From Bog-473 sp963701955 (lineage in GTDB: Bacteria; Actinomycetota; Acidimicrobiia; Acidimicrobiales; RAAP-2), in contig OY969694.1 in the NCBI GenBank assembly GCA_963701955.1, forward strand, positions 2,480,001 to 2,544,000: a stretch of 64,000 nt of DNA. The letters are read 5' to 3'. The notes under the pieces were generated by a model. The model saw nothing but the letters and a program-made list of their open reading frames with translations, made no database searches and had not been told where the DNA came from. Positions 23,992-32,829 of the stretch are shown here, piece after piece (positions within the stretch are counted from its first letter, which is position 1; each line of letters starts with the position of its first letter). Position numbers and translations under genes: made by a program.

Positions 23992-24069
23992 TCGGGGCAA
24001 CCCTATGCCTCGACGGAGCGGCGTCCCTGCAGAACGGATGATCCACGGCGGCGGGCCGCACGAACAAGG

Positions 24070-24132
24070 ACCACCGACCACCGACCACCGTCCACCGACC
24101 ACCGACCACCGTCCACCGACCACCGACCACCG
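24070..24132. repeat. Nine tandem heptamers ACCACCG/TCCACCG
   Basis: From 24070 to 24132 the sequence is nine uninterrupted 7-base units. Units 4 and 7 begin with T and the others with A. The array sits in the 158-base region between two divergent starts (23991 minus, 24150 plus), ending 17 bases before the ATG. It could expand or contract by slippage. Confidence 0.9.
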
Positions 24133-24149
24133 AAGGAGCGAGGAGCACC

Positions 24150-24431
24150 ATGGCGATCGCCGCGTACTTCCACCCGAAGGGCATGACGCTGGACCAGTTC
24201 GACGAGATCCACAAGCGTCTCGAGGCAACCGGCGAAGGGGACAACCCGCACCGTCTCCATCACTCGTGCGTCGGCGAGGATGGTGACCTCGTGGTCTACG
24301 ACGTCTGGGACTCGCCCGAGAGCTTTGCCGCCTTTGGTGCCTTCTTGATGCCGATCCTGGCCGAGGTCGGTGTGGATCCCGGTGAGCCGGCGGTCATGCC
24401 GATCCACAAGTTGATTCAGACATCGGCGTAG
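24150..24431 (+). CDS. Small dimeric alpha/beta-barrel-like protein, 93 residues
   Basis: It is preceded by AAGGAGCGAGGAG. The protein (MAIAAYFHPKGMTLDQFDEIHKRLEA...) alternates strand-helix-strand twice with a conserved-looking VVYDVWDSPESFAAFGAFLMPIL block. This is the pattern of ABM/EthD-like stress-responsive dimeric ferredoxin-fold proteins, where a W-x-S-x-E-x-F motif is common. Members include monooxygenases and accessory proteins of unknown function. No metal-binding or heme motif is evident. It is divergent from the double ACAD gene. Confidence 0.65.
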   Translation: MAIAAYFHPKGMTLDQFDEIHKRLEATGEGDNPHRLHHSCVGEDGDLVVYDVWDSPESFAAFGAFLMPILAEVGVDPGEPAVMPIHKLIQTSA

Positions 24432-24501
24432 GCCGGCGTAGGCCGGCGCCGGTCCCGACAGCGGTCCCGCGGCGCGACGCACGTCGGGCGACCGGCACCC
24501 C

Positions 24502-25389
24502 TCAGTGCCGGGCCGGGTGCTGATCCTCCGCCTGGCGCCGTTCCTCCAGTGCGCTCGGCGGTTCGTCCTCGTACATCTCGTCTGCGAGACGTTCCGAAGC
24601 GTGGCCGGGCAGCAACAGCATCTCCTGGGCGAGGGTGGCGCCCAGCCGCCCGTCGCGGTCGCGGATGGACCCGTCGTAGGTCCCGCGCGTGCTGCGCGCC
24701 TTGATCGGGCGCAGGTCCAGCAGCACCCAGTCGTCGGCCCGGATGCTCTCGTGGAACCACATGGAGTGGTCGATGGACGGGCCGGCCCGGCCGACGAGGG
24801 TCTTGCGCTGGCCGAACCCGGTGCCGAGGTCCGAGAGGAAGGTGAGCGCAGCGCGGTGGACCCGAGGATCGTCGCTCAGGGGCGTCGACGAGCGGACCCA
24901 CATGCAGTCGCTGAACACCCCCTGGAGAAGATCGTTGGGGGTGACCTCGCGAATCTCGAGGAGGGGGAAGCGACCCCGGCGTGCGGTGTCCTCGGGAGAT
25001 GGAACCTCGCGGCGGGGCGCGTCGTCGAAGGTCGTGCTCTCCCGCTCGACGTGGAACGAGGCAACCATGGAGAAGATGACGTCCCCGTCCTGGACCCCCA
25101 CGACGTGTCGGGCCGAGAAGGAGCGGCCGTCGCGGTCGCGGTCCACCTCGAGGATCACCGGCAGGTCGACCTGGCCCGGTCGCAGGAAGTACCCGTGGAA
25201 CGAGTGGGGGAGGCGGTCGTCCTCGACGGTGGCGGCGGCCGCCAGCAGCGACTGGGCCGCCACCTGGCCGCCGTAGAGGTTCTTGCGCGGGCCGTAGTTG
25301 GCGTTGCGGGCCCGGAAGAGGTCCCGGTCGACCCGCTCCAGGGTGAGCAGGGACTCGAGGTCGTCGGCCGGCTCGAGGTCGTCGGTCAC
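24502..25389 (-). CDS. tesB: Acyl-CoA thioesterase II (TesB family)
   Basis: GTG 25389 overlaps the stop of the upstream hydrolase gene by four bases. The 295-residue protein is a double hotdog. The N-terminal half has NLYGGQVAAQSLLAAAATV and HSFHGYFLRPGQVDLPVILEV, with the variable-charge strand GRSFSARHVVGVQDGDVIFSM. The C-terminal half has SIDHSMWFHESIRADDWVLLDL with the D-H-x-x-W-F-H active-site block, then GATLAQEMLLLP. These are diagnostic of TesB. It hydrolyses medium- and long-chain acyl-CoA. Coupled expression with the upstream alpha/beta hydrolase is implied by the overlap. Confidence 0.92.
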   Translation of the reverse strand: MTDDLEPADDLESLLTLERVDRDLFRARNANYGPRKNLYGGQVAAQSLLAAAATVEDDRLPHSFHGYFLRPGQVDLPVILEVDRDRDGRSFSARHVVGVQDGDVIFSMVASFHVERESTTFDDAPRREVPSPEDTARRGRFPLLEIREVTPNDLLQGVFSDCMWVRSSTPLSDDPRVHRAALTFLSDLGTGFGQRKTLVGRAGPSIDHSMWFHESIRADDWVLLDLRPIKARSTRGTYDGSIRDRDGRLGATLAQEMLLLPGHASERLADEMYEDEPPSALEERRQAEDQHPARH

Positions 25390-26468
25390 GAAGGTCCGGG
25401 ACCGGATCCGCCAACCGCGCCGGCTCGGGCCGTCACGGCGTCGCGCACCACGCGCACCCAGGCGGCCCACGTCTCGATACGCCGCCAGAACAACTGGCGG
25501 GTGCCCGCGAAATTGTGCATGTGCGCCATGCGCGGACACACGAAGAAGTCCACGCTGGCGGCCGACTGGTACGCCCGCGGTTCGCCCCGGGGGTCGGGCA
25601 GCACGTCACGCTCGCCCATCGCCACCAGGACGGGGCTGCGGATGCCCGCCGCCTCGGCCAGCACCGCCCCGGGGGCGGCGCACCAGAGGCCGACGGTGCC
25701 CGGGATGGTGTCGGTGCCCCACGTCGGCAGGTCGCCGCGCCGGGCCGGGTAGTCGTCGAGGTCGCGGGTCACGATGGCCAGGTCCACGTCGTCGAAGTGA
25801 AAGGCCCACTTGGCCCCTTCGGTGATCAGCGCGATCTGTTCGGCGGTGAGCTCGGCCAGGGCGGGGGCGTTGGTGAACACCCCTTCGGCGAGCCTGGTGT
25901 CGCGGGGCACCCAGGGCAGGACGAGGGGTGGCGTGCCCGGAGCGGTGGCGGGGTGCGTGTGCACCGCGCTGAAGCCGAGCACGGCGATGCCGTCGTAACA
26001 GTGGTTTCGTCCCTGCTGCACGATGGTCAGGGACCCGCCCATCGACTGCCCGATCCCGATGTTCACCGAGCGCTCGATCGGTCCGAGCCCGTCGATCAGG
26101 GAGCCGGCCGCCAGCCTCTGCCGCACGTCGGTCTCTGCGGCCTGGGCCGCCCGCACCAGGGGCGTGAACGTCAGCAGGGCGCCCTCGTGCCGGGAGCTGT
26201 CACCGACGCCCAGATGATCGACCGAGACGAAGATCCATCCGCGCTCGGCATGCCAGGTCGCCTGGGCACCTCGAGCCGGTCCGGGAAGGTCCTCGGTGAA
26301 GTAGCGCCGGGAGTATCCGGCCCCCGGCTTGGCGAAGCACACGACCGGATCGTCGGGGATACGCCCCGTGTCCTCGGCCACGGTCACGGTCATGGCCATA
26401 TGGGCCGGCTCCCCCAGCCCCGCGGCCTCGGAGACGTCCACCTCGAAATCGACCGATCGCACGCTCAC
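25386..26468 (-). CDS. Alpha/beta-hydrolase fold protein
   Basis: The chosen start is GTG 26468, with GGGAGGGA just upstream. The 360-residue chain has the oxyanion strand VVCFAKPGAGYSRRYF, the strand WIFVSVDHLGVGDSSRH and the nucleophile elbow G-I-G-Q-S-M-G-G. An acid near AMGERDVLPDPRGEP and a histidine in MAHMHNFAGTR complete the set. This is a canonical serine hydrolase triad (Ser in GQSMGG). The ligand is unknown; the overlap with TesB suggests a carboxyl- or thioester. The 145 bases upstream, before the cysNC stop, hold no gene. Confidence 0.85.
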   Translation of the reverse strand: MSVRSVDFEVDVSEAAGLGEPAHMAMTVTVAEDTGRIPDDPVVCFAKPGAGYSRRYFTEDLPGPARGAQATWHAERGWIFVSVDHLGVGDSSRHEGALLTFTPLVRAAQAAETDVRQRLAAGSLIDGLGPIERSVNIGIGQSMGGSLTIVQQGRNHCYDGIAVLGFSAVHTHPATAPGTPPLVLPWVPRDTRLAEGVFTNAPALAELTAEQIALITEGAKWAFHFDDVDLAIVTRDLDDYPARRGDLPTWGTDTIPGTVGLWCAAPGAVLAEAAGIRSPVLVAMGERDVLPDPRGEPRAYQSAASVDFFVCPRMAHMHNFAGTRQLFWRRIETWAAWVRVVRDAVTARAGAVGGSGPGPS

Positions 26469-26613
26469 TGCGTCCCTCCCAGTCCGGCTCGCGTTCTCCC
26501 GGCCGGGCACGGCCGCCGAGCCGACCCAGTCTGCCCGCGCGCGGCCTCGCCGCGCAGATCCGTCGCTCCGATCCGGCGAGCCCATGGAGGAGCCGGAGCG
26601 AGAGGAGCCGGAG

Positions 26614-28494
26614 CTAGAGGAGTCGGAGCACGGCGTCGGCCGCCTCTTCAGCGGTGCACTCGGCCGTCGTGATGCGGACCTCGGGGTTGTCGGGCTCCTC
26701 GTAGGGGGCGTCGATACCCGTGAAGTTCGGCAGCTCACCTCGGCGGGCCTTGGCATAGAGACCCTTGCGGTCGCGGGACTCGGCCACCTCGAGCGGGGTG
26801 TCCACGTAGACCTCCACGAAGGGGGTGCGGCCCGCCAGCTCACGGGCCATGCGCCGCTCGGCCCGATACGGGGAGATGAGCGAGACGAGAACGATGAGGC
26901 CGGCGTCGGCCATCAGCGCGGCCACCTCGGCCGTGCGCCGCACGTTCTCCACCCGGTCGGCCGTGGTGAAGCCCAGGTCCCGGTTGAGGCCGTGGCGCAG
27001 GTTGTCCCCGTCGAGCAGGTAGGTGTGCCGTCCCGTCGCGTGCAGCTTGCGCTCGACGATGTTGGCGATGGTGGACTTGCCGGCGCCGGAGAGCCCGGTG
27101 AACCAGACCACCGCGGGCCGCTGACCCTTGAGCGAGGCGTGCGCGGCGTGGTCGACCTCGATCGCCTGCCAGTGCACGTTGTCCGCACGCCGCAGGGCGA
27201 AGTGGATCAGCCCGGCACCGACGGTGCCGTTGGTCATGCGGTCGATGATGATGAAGCCGCCCGTGTCCCGGTTCTCCGAATAGGGATCGAAGGGGATGGG
27301 CCGGTCGAGGTACAGGTTGGCCACGCCGATCTGGTTGAGCGCCAGCGTGCGGGCGGCGGCGTGCTCCAGCGTGTTCACATTGACCTGGTACTTGGGGTGA
27401 TCGATGGTGGCCCCCACCGTGGTCGCGCCGATCTTGATCAGATAGCGCCGTCCCGGGAGCATCTCGTCCTCGCTCATCCAGACCACGTGTGTCTCGAACT
27501 GGTCGGCCACGGCTGGAGGATCGGCCGCCCCGGCGAGGACGTCGCCCCGGCTGACGTCGACCTCGTCGGCCAGGCAGACCGTCACCGACTCGCCGGCCAC
27601 CGCTTCGGCCAGGTCGCCGTCGTAGGTCACGATGCGTGACACGGTGGACTCGGTACCCGAGGGCAGCACGCGCACCCGGTCGCCGGGGCGCAGCGTGCCG
27701 CCGACGACGACACCCGAAAACCCCCGGAAATCGAGATTTGGCCGGTTCACCCACTGCACGACGAAACGGAAGGGCTGGGAGCTCCGCTCGTCGTCGACCT
27801 CGACCGTCTCGAGGTGCTCGACGAGGGTGGGTCCCTCGTACCACGGCGTGTTCGCGCTCCGCTCGGTGACGTTGTCCCCGCGGAGCGCGGAGAGGGGGAT
27901 GGAGACGACGTCGGTGATGCCCAGCTCGGCGGCGAAGTCCCGGTAGGCCGCGTCGATCGTCTCGAAGGTCTCCCGGCTGAAGTCGACCAGGTCGAGCTTG
28001 TTGACGGCCAGCACGACGTGGCGGATGCCGAGCAGCGACACCAGGTAGCTGTGCCGCCGCGTCTGGGTCAGGATCCCCTTGCGGGCATCGATCAGGATCA
28101 CCGCCAGCTCGGCCGTCGAAGCCCCGGTCACCATGTTCCGCGTGTACTGCTCGTGACCGGGGGTGTCGGCCACGACGAAGGTCCGGCGCTCGGTCGAGAA
28201 GAAGCGGTAGGCCACGTCAATGGTGATGCCCTGCTCGCGCTCGGCGGCCAGGCCGTCGACCAGCAGCGCGAAATCGAGCTCGCCCCCCTGGGTGCCCACC
28301 CGCTTGGAGTCCGCCTCGAGCGCGGCGAGGTGGTCCTCGAACACCAGCTTGGACTCGTAGAGGAAGCGGCCGATCAGGGTGCTCTTGCCGTCGTCGACCG
28401 ATCCGCAGGTGATGAAGCGCAGGAGCGACTTGTGCTCCTGGCGCACGAGGTACGCGTCAATGTCAGTGGCGATGAGCGGGTCGATGTGGGCCAC
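26614..28494 (-). CDS. cysNC: Bifunctional sulfate adenylyltransferase subunit 1 / adenylylsulfate kinase
   Basis: GTG 28494 follows the CysD stop with no gap. Residues 1-430 are the CysN GTPase: Walker A GSVDDGKSTL, DTPGHEQYTRNM, NKLDLVDF and EF-Tu-like beta barrels. Residues about 445-626 are CysC APS kinase: GLSGAGKSTIANIVERKL, DGDNLRHGLNRDLGF and PFVEVYVDTPLEV. The protein drives APS synthesis by GTP hydrolysis and then phosphorylates APS to PAPS. The stop lies inside the second of three imperfect 15-base repeats (26589-26633). A sulfotransferase-like gene at 37.4 kb could be a PAPS user. Confidence 0.95.
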   Translation of the reverse strand: MAHIDPLIATDIDAYLVRQEHKSLLRFITCGSVDDGKSTLIGRFLYESKLVFEDHLAALEADSKRVGTQGGELDFALLVDGLAAEREQGITIDVAYRFFSTERRTFVVADTPGHEQYTRNMVTGASTAELAVILIDARKGILTQTRRHSYLVSLLGIRHVVLAVNKLDLVDFSRETFETIDAAYRDFAAELGITDVVSIPLSALRGDNVTERSANTPWYEGPTLVEHLETVEVDDERSSQPFRFVVQWVNRPNLDFRGFSGVVVGGTLRPGDRVRVLPSGTESTVSRIVTYDGDLAEAVAGESVTVCLADEVDVSRGDVLAGAADPPAVADQFETHVVWMSEDEMLPGRRYLIKIGATTVGATIDHPKYQVNVNTLEHAAARTLALNQIGVANLYLDRPIPFDPYSENRDTGGFIIIDRMTNGTVGAGLIHFALRRADNVHWQAIEVDHAAHASLKGQRPAVVWFTGLSGAGKSTIANIVERKLHATGRHTYLLDGDNLRHGLNRDLGFTTADRVENVRRTAEVAALMADAGLIVLVSLISPYRAERRMARELAGRTPFVEVYVDTPLEVAESRDRKGLYAKARRGELPNFTGIDAPYEEPDNPEVRITTAECTAEEAADAVLRLL

Positions 28495-29430
28495 TCAGAA
28501 GTAGCCCTCCTGCTTCTTGCGCTCCATGGAGGCGGAGGCGTCGTGGTCGATGACCCGTCCCTGGCGCTCCGACGAGGTCGTGAGGAGCATCTCTTGGATG
28601 ATCCGGGTCAGGGTGTCCGCCGTGCTCTCGATCGCCCCGGTCAGCGGGTAGCAGCCGAGCGTGCGGAAGCGGATGCTGCGGAGCTCGGGCGCTTCGCCGG
28701 GCTCGAGCGGGAACCGTTCGTCGTCGACCATGATCAGTGCCCCGTCTCGCTCGACCACCGGGCGCGGTGCGGCGAAGTACAGCGGGACGATCGGGATCTG
28801 CTCCTGGTGGATGTACTGCCAGACATCGAGCTCGGTCCAGTTGGAGAGCGGGAACACGCGCACGGTCTCGCCGATGCTGATCCGGGCGTTGTAGATGCGC
28901 CAGAGCTCGGGCCGCTGGCGCTTGGGGTCCCACCGGTGCTGGGCCGAGCGGATGGAGAAGACGCGCTCCTTGGCGCGGGACTTCTCCTCGTCCCGGCGGG
29001 CCCCGCCGAAGGCCAGGTCGAACTGGTTGGCGTCCAGCGCCTGCTTGAGACCCTCGGTCTTCCACAGATCGGTGTGCATGGCCGACCCGTGGTCGAACGG
29101 GTTGATGCCGAGGCGGACGCACTCGGGGTTCTGGTGCACGAGGAGCTCGAGGCCGAGGTCCGACACCAACGAGTCGCGGAAGGCGTACATCTCGCGGAAC
29201 TTCCAGGTGGTGTCCACGTGGAGCAACGGGAACGGTGGAGGGGAGGGGTGGAAGGCCTTGAGGGCCAGGTGCAGCATGACCGAGCTGTCCTTGCCCACCG
29301 AATAGAGCATGACGGGGCGCTCCGACTCCGCCACCGCCTCGCGCATGATGTGGATGCTCTCGGCCTCGAGCCGCTGGAGATGCGTGAGGGTCCGGACCCC
29401 CACGGGGGCGTCACTGATCGAACCCTTCAC
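28495..29430 (-). CDS. cysD: Sulfate adenylyltransferase subunit 2
   Basis: GTG 29430 gives 311 residues, the usual CysD size. It has the PP-loop S-V-G-K-D-S-S-V-M-L-H and LLHVDTTWKFREM, with FGGARRDEEKSRAKERVFS binding AMP. The late SIRFRTLGCYPLTGAIES and SERQGRVIDHD motifs are also present. CysD transfers AMP from ATP to sulfate and works as a heterodimer with CysN, encoded immediately downstream in the same transcript. A start further upstream is possible but would add low-complexity Arg-rich sequence unlike CysD. Confidence 0.95.
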   Translation of the reverse strand: MKGSISDAPVGVRTLTHLQRLEAESIHIMREAVAESERPVMLYSVGKDSSVMLHLALKAFHPSPPPFPLLHVDTTWKFREMYAFRDSLVSDLGLELLVHQNPECVRLGINPFDHGSAMHTDLWKTEGLKQALDANQFDLAFGGARRDEEKSRAKERVFSIRSAQHRWDPKRQRPELWRIYNARISIGETVRVFPLSNWTELDVWQYIHQEQIPIVPLYFAAPRPVVERDGALIMVDDERFPLEPGEAPELRSIRFRTLGCYPLTGAIESTADTLTRIIQEMLLTTSSERQGRVIDHDASASMERKKQEGYF

Positions 29431-29477
29431 GGCTGAAATGATACGGCGTGTCTCGGGGCACCCGCCTCTCGGGCCGG

Positions 29478-30449
29478 TCAGCCGTAGGCGAAACGGCGGA
29501 TGTGGGCGGCCAGCTCCAGCGGGCGGTCGCTCTGCACGGAATGGCCGGCACCGGCGACGACCACGATGTCGAGCGAGGGCAGTCGACGCTTCATTTCGGC
29601 CGCGTCCTCGTCGACGACGAAGGGCGACTCGCCTCCGCGGACCAGCAGGGTGGGGACATCGATGGCGCTGACGTCCTCCCACAACGGCGTGAAGTCGAAC
29701 CACTCGGGATGGCTCGAGGGGCCCTCAGCAATTTGGATCTCGGAGCGAAAGCGGTCGTAGCGCCAGGTCCAACGCCCTTCGTCCAGCCGGCGGGCATTGT
29801 GTCGCACGCCGAGCCGGACGCCCGCGGCCGGACTGAGCGGGCTCTGGGCCACCGCGGCGGCTGCGATGTCGTCGAAGCTGTCGAAGATCGGCGGGCCCAT
29901 GACCAACGCGACCGCGCCCCGATCGGTCCGGGGGATCTCCAGACCCCGGTGGTAGACCTGGGGCGTCACGTCGACGAGGAGAGCCCGCCGGCACAGGTCC
30001 GGGCGCTGCGCGGCCAGGCGGATGACCGTGGCCCCCCCGTTCGACATGCCGACGATGCACTTGGCCGAGGGCGCGTGGGCCTCGAGAAGGGCGGCCACGG
30101 TCTCGGCGTTGCGCCAGGGCCCGTAGTCGCGGTCGGGCCGCCAGTCCGAGTGCCCGTGGCCGGGCAGGTCCACGGCCAGGGCGGGCGGAGACCCCAGGGC
30201 CAACAGGACGGTGTCCCAGGTGTGCGCGTTCTGGGCCGCGCCGTGCAGGAAGACCAGCTCAGGGTCCCCCCCGCCCCAGCGCAGGTAGGAGACGGACTGC
30301 CCCGAGGGGAGCTCAAAGGCCCACCGGGACACGGCCGGCGGCTTCTCGAAGGGGAGGTCCCACTGGGCCGCGTTGAGGTGGAGCAGGCTGAACTCGTCGT
30401 AGTCGTCGGAGCTCAAGGTCTCCTGCAGGGTGGTCGTCACGGCGCCCAT
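29478..30449 (-). CDS. Alpha/beta-hydrolase fold protein
   Basis: This 323-residue chain has the oxyanion block ELVFLHGAAQNAHTWDTVLL, the strand ALAVDLPGHGHSDW and the nucleophile elbow G-M-S-N-G-G. The acid is in PTLLVRGGESPFVVDED and the catalytic histidine in VVVAGAGHSVQSDRPLE. This fits the haloalkane dehalogenase/epoxide hydrolase/C-C hydrolase superfamily. The cap region (DRGAVALVMGPPIFDSFDDIAAAAVAQ) does not identify a substrate. It lies 47 bases upstream of cysD on the same strand, so it may share that transcript, but functional linkage to sulfate is not evident. Confidence 0.85.
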   Translation of the reverse strand: MGAVTTTLQETLSSDDYDEFSLLHLNAAQWDLPFEKPPAVSRWAFELPSGQSVSYLRWGGGDPELVFLHGAAQNAHTWDTVLLALGSPPALAVDLPGHGHSDWRPDRDYGPWRNAETVAALLEAHAPSAKCIVGMSNGGATVIRLAAQRPDLCRRALLVDVTPQVYHRGLEIPRTDRGAVALVMGPPIFDSFDDIAAAAVAQSPLSPAAGVRLGVRHNARRLDEGRWTWRYDRFRSEIQIAEGPSSHPEWFDFTPLWEDVSAIDVPTLLVRGGESPFVVDEDAAEMKRRLPSLDIVVVAGAGHSVQSDRPLELAAHIRRFAYG

Positions 30450-30827
30450 TCTGCCAAGAGGACCCCGGTTCTCCGCCAGATCGGGCTCTCAGGTCAGATG
30501 CGGCCTTCCGGCCAGCTCAGCGGGGCGACGCTTCATTGCGGTTGTGTTGCAGTACGTTCGCACCAGCAGCGGTCACGTGGTGCTTCCCTTTTCGGCGGGC
30601 GGCCCATCGAGGCTCGTTCACCGGTCACGTGTCCGCTGTCATTTGGGGGGAGAGGAATGGGGCTGCTCCGGCAGTTCCCGCCTCAGCGACCGGGGACGGC
30701 CCGACGTATCCGCACGGCGGCCGTCCCCGGTTCGCTTCTGCCTTCACCGGCGTTCGCCGCCTCACCATGGGTTCACCGGGCGCGGGAACCCGGCGCCACG
30801 TGAGCTCCGAGCCTCCGTCGAGCCCGC
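30450..30827. other. Intergenic region with a strong hairpin, no convincing gene
   Basis: These 378 bases hold a perfect 12-bp inverted repeat (CCGGGGACGGCC at 30690-30701, GGCCGTCCCCGG at 30719-30730) with a 17-base loop. It lies about 100 bases beyond the stop of the minus-strand acyl-CoA ligase gene. There is no U-tract, so it is only terminator-like. On the plus strand a 48-residue frame (ATG 30657, stop 30801-30803) follows a good ribosome binding site (GGGGGGAGAGGA), but its composition is Arg/Pro-rich and I do not call it a gene. Confidence 0.4.
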
Positions 30828-32340
30828 TCAGCCTCCGGCGTTGTCGGGGTTGGCCTGAGAGAGCTCGTCGCGCAGGACCCGCCGCAACAGCTTGCCTGTC
30901 GGCGAATAGGGGAGCTCCCCACGGAACTCGACCACGCACGGCATCTTGGTGGAGCGCAACCGCTCCTTGACCCAGGTCTGGAGCTCGGGCTCGGTCGCCT
31001 GCGCGCCGGGGTGCAGCACCACCACCGAGGCCACCGCCTCACCCCACTCGGTGTCGGGGATGCCGATCACCGCCGCCTCGGCCACCGCCGGGTGGGCCAT
31101 GAGCACGTCCTCGATCTCGCCCGGGGAGATGTTCTCGGCCCCCCGCACGATCACGTCGTCGAGCCGCCCGTCGACGTAGAGGTAGCCCTCTGCGTCGAAC
31201 CAACCGGCGTCGCGCGTGGGGAACCATCCCTCGTCGTTGAGCACGCTGCGCCCGACGTACTCGCCGGCGACCTGCTCACCGCGCACCCAGATCTCGCCCT
31301 TCTGGCCCGCCGGCAGGGCGGCCTCGTCCTCCCCGCGGACCTCCACCTCGAGGGCGGGCAGGGGCCGGCCCACCGAGGCCAGCCGTGCTCGCACGGCCGG
31401 GTCGTCGGAGGCGAATGCCTCGCGGTGGTCGTCGGGCGTCAGCATGGCGATGGTCGAGCTCGTCTCGGTCAGCCCGTAGGCGTTGACCAGGTCGACCTGG
31501 GGCAGGTCGGTCAGGGTCCGCTCGACCAGCTCGAGCGGCATGCGCCCGCCCCCGTAGGAGAGGTGGCGCAGGGCCGGCAGCGTGGTGTGCGACTCCTCCA
31601 TGGCGCCCAGGATCCGCCCCAGCATGGTGGGCACCACCATGGCGTGGGTGATGTGCTCGGCCGCGGCCAGGCGTACCCACTCGGTCGGGTCGAAAGCCGG
31701 GAGGTACATGATGCGGCGCCCGGCGTACATGGAGCTGAGCACGGCCGCGATCCCGGCGATGTGGTACGGCGGCACGCAGATCAGCTGGGCCTCGCCCGGT
31801 GAGCAGCCCAGGAATTCGACGCTGGTGATGATGTACGAGACGAGGTGCTTGTGGCGCAACACCGCGGCCTTCGGCTCCGACGTGGTCCCGCTGGTGAAGA
31901 GGAGGACGCCGATCTCGTCGGGGTCGACGAAATGATGCTCGCCGGTCACCGGCTCCGCGATGGCGACCAACAGCTCGTTCTTCGTGATGACGTGCTCGGC
32001 CCCGCACGCCCGAAGGCGGTCGACCTCGTCGTCGTCGGCGATCATCAGACCGCCCGTCACCCGGGTGAGGATGCCGCGCAACTGCTCGTCGGGCGCCCGG
32101 TAGTTGATCGGCGCGAACGGCACGCCCGCCAGGGCGGCGCCGAAGAGGGCGACGGGCAGGACGTCGGAGTTGAGGCCGAAGTAGCCCACGACCTCGGAGC
32201 CGCTCTTCTCGAAGAAGAGGGCGGCCCGCCGAGCCGCCTCGAGGAGTTCGGCCGCGGTACTCCCGCCATCGTGGGAACCGACGACGACCCGTGTCGGGAT
32301 CACCCTCGGCCGCCATCTCGAGCAACATGGCGATGTTCAC
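30828..32340 (-). CDS. AMP-binding acyl-CoA ligase, possible frame break near the start
   Basis: The enzyme adenylates a fatty or aromatic acid and transfers it to CoA. Motifs: LLFTSGTTSEPKAAVLRHKH, VNAYGLTETSS, WFPTRDAGWFDAEGYLYVDGRLDD and catalytic lysine in LPYSPTGKLLRR. Two starts compete. GTG 32303 opens the main frame as MIPTRVVVGSHDGG. ATG 32340 in another frame gives MNIAMLLEMAAEGDP, the usual opening of this family. Removing one C at about 32298 fuses them into 503 residues, which I favour. It is followed downstream by a hairpin, and upstream by a 103-residue gene that may be cotranscribed. Confidence 0.85.
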
Positions 32341-32406
32341 GCGGGACTTCCTTCTCCTCGGGCTGCCACTCGGGTCGGGTTCTCGGGTTCGGCTTCCGGA
32401 CCCGGG

Positions 32407-32718
32407 TCAGTCCGAGGCCGGCAGCGGCTTGGCGCCCTTGAGCTCCAGGGGTTCCTCACCGATCGTGATGGTGCCGTCACCCCCCTTGGTGCAGAGCACC
32501 TCGACCCCGAACGCCTCACTGGCATAGCGCTTGCCGAGCTGGGAGCCCCCGTCGAGCCCGGTCTCGATACCCTGAGGCGTCACCTCGGCATCGGGAGCGA
32601 CGAAGGGGTGTCCGCCGCAGCGCAGGTCCACGGGATCGGCCGGCGTCTTCACCACGACGATCTCGCACGCGTCCGTCGCACTGCGCAGTTTCATCCCGGC
32701 CTTCAGTTGGATCGCCAC
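32407..32718 (-). CDS. Small conserved-looking hypothetical protein, 103 residues
   Basis: I do not recognise the family. The sequence (MAIQLKAGMKLRSATDACEIVVVKTP...) reads as a small beta-rich domain with three cysteines (one in TDACEIVV, one in LRCGGHPF, one in EVLCTKGGDGTITIGEEPLEL). C-G-G-H and C-T-K-G-G look like a partial rubredoxin/zinc-ribbon knuckle, but there is no paired C-x-x-C. It sits 66 bases upstream of the acyl-CoA ligase, on the same strand, and is likely its operon partner. In actinobacteria such small proteins often accompany acyl-CoA synthetases; the function is open. Confidence 0.6.
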   Translation of the reverse strand: MAIQLKAGMKLRSATDACEIVVVKTPADPVDLRCGGHPFVAPDAEVTPQGIETGLDGGSQLGKRYASEAFGVEVLCTKGGDGTITIGEEPLELKGAKPLPASD

Positions 32719-32829
32719 GGCTGTTCCCTCTCCCTGGTTGCGTCGATACTGCGTCTCATCGTGTCGGGCGGCTCCCGACGAACCCTGGGATTCTAGGCGG
32801 CCCGGGGCGGGTTCTCCCGCTGGGCCGGG

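Noticed and set aside
24070..24132. CRISPR-like array
   Set aside because: Units are 7 bases with no spacers; no cas genes anywhere in the window.
26589..26633. Three 15-base repeats as a regulatory array
   Set aside because: They span the cysNC stop codon and look like simple purine-rich slippage; no dyad or promoter context.
30657..30803. 48-residue gene with a strong ribosome binding site
   Set aside because: Arg/Pro-rich product without fold, crossed by a perfect hairpin; no support beyond the upstream purine run.
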